Positions 6,339 to 6,411 of a stretch of 6,411 nucleotides of DNA are shown here, piece after piece. This DNA is from DATEJJ01 sp039649115 (GTDB lineage Bacteria; Actinomycetota; Actinomycetes; Mycobacteriales; Micromonosporaceae). Position 1 is the stretch's first letter, and each line of letters begins with the position of its first letter. The translations under genes and the position numbers were made by a program. Below the pieces are notes generated by a model that saw only the letters and a list, made by a program, of their open reading frames with translations, was not told the DNA's origin and did not search any database. The stretch is from positions 1 through 6,411 of the forward strand of contig JBBWZQ010000307.1 in the NCBI GenBank assembly GCA_039649115.1. Reading direction: 5' to 3'.

Positions 6339-6411
6339 AGCGCCGGGCGGTGCTGCTCGCGGTGCTCGCGCTGAGCGGGTGTTCCACCGGGACGGTCGCG
6401 CAGACGAGCGG
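6335..6411 (+). CDS. Lipoprotein, probably TlpA/ResA-like thioredoxin, 3' partial
   Basis: Only the first 25 residues are visible. They form a lipoprotein signal peptide: a charged N-region (MKRR), a hydrophobic stretch (AVLLAVLAL) and the lipobox LSGC with C16 as the lipidated cysteine, followed by a small and polar STGT segment. The protein should be anchored to the outer face of the membrane. The ATG overlaps the preceding stop as ATGA. No catalytic domain is in view. The thioredoxin assignment rests on the known mycobacterial order hemL, histidine phosphatase, thioredoxin-like protein (Rv0526), then cytochrome c biogenesis genes. An unrelated lipoprotein remains possible. Confidence 0.72.
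   Translation, partial: MKRRAVLLAVLALSGCSTGTVAQTS

Overview
The window comes from a high-GC actinomycete. G/C dominates third codon positions, GTG starts are common (two genes here), genes overlap by 4 bases, and hemL is followed by a histidine-phosphatase gene and a lipoprotein gene. A similar order is known at Mycobacterium tuberculosis Rv0524-Rv0526. The hybrid kinase, output-less response regulator and STAS protein would fit Micromonosporaceae, but the family-level placement is a guess.

Positions 2-3364 hold most of a very large hybrid histidine kinase whose N-terminus lies before the window. It opens with a tandem array of exactly 92-residue (276 bp) HAMP-type repeats, five periods in view. 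These are followed by a GAF domain, a coiled coil, HisKA, HATPase_c and a C-terminal receiver. The repeat wording closely resembles the poly-HAMP region of fungal group III kinases (Nik1/Os-1). A receiver-only response regulator follows 28 bases later (3393-3929), almost certainly in the same operon. A possible hairpin terminator (3937-3963) separates it from a convergent gene (3965-4282, minus strand) for a single-domain STAS anti-anti-sigma factor. The first 3.9 kb is thus a signalling block: sensor kinase, phosphoacceptor and, possibly, a partner-switch output.

The STAS gene and hemL diverge from a 113-bp intergenic region (4283-4395). Both have GTG starts with no clear Shine-Dalgarno and -10-like hexamers close enough for leaderless transcripts. 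A 15-bp GC-rich palindrome lies nearer the STAS gene. hemL (glutamate-1-semialdehyde aminomutase, 4396-5727) begins a translationally coupled series: a histidine phosphatase (5724-6338) and the first 25 codons of a lipoprotein (6335 to the end). By analogy with mycobacteria the lipoprotein is probably a TlpA/ResA-like thioredoxin leading into cytochrome c maturation genes. This second block links tetrapyrrole synthesis to heme use.

No rRNA, tRNA, CRISPR array, insertion sequence or integrase was seen. The most unusual feature is the homogenised Nik1-like HAMP array and its physical linkage to an output-less regulator and a STAS protein.
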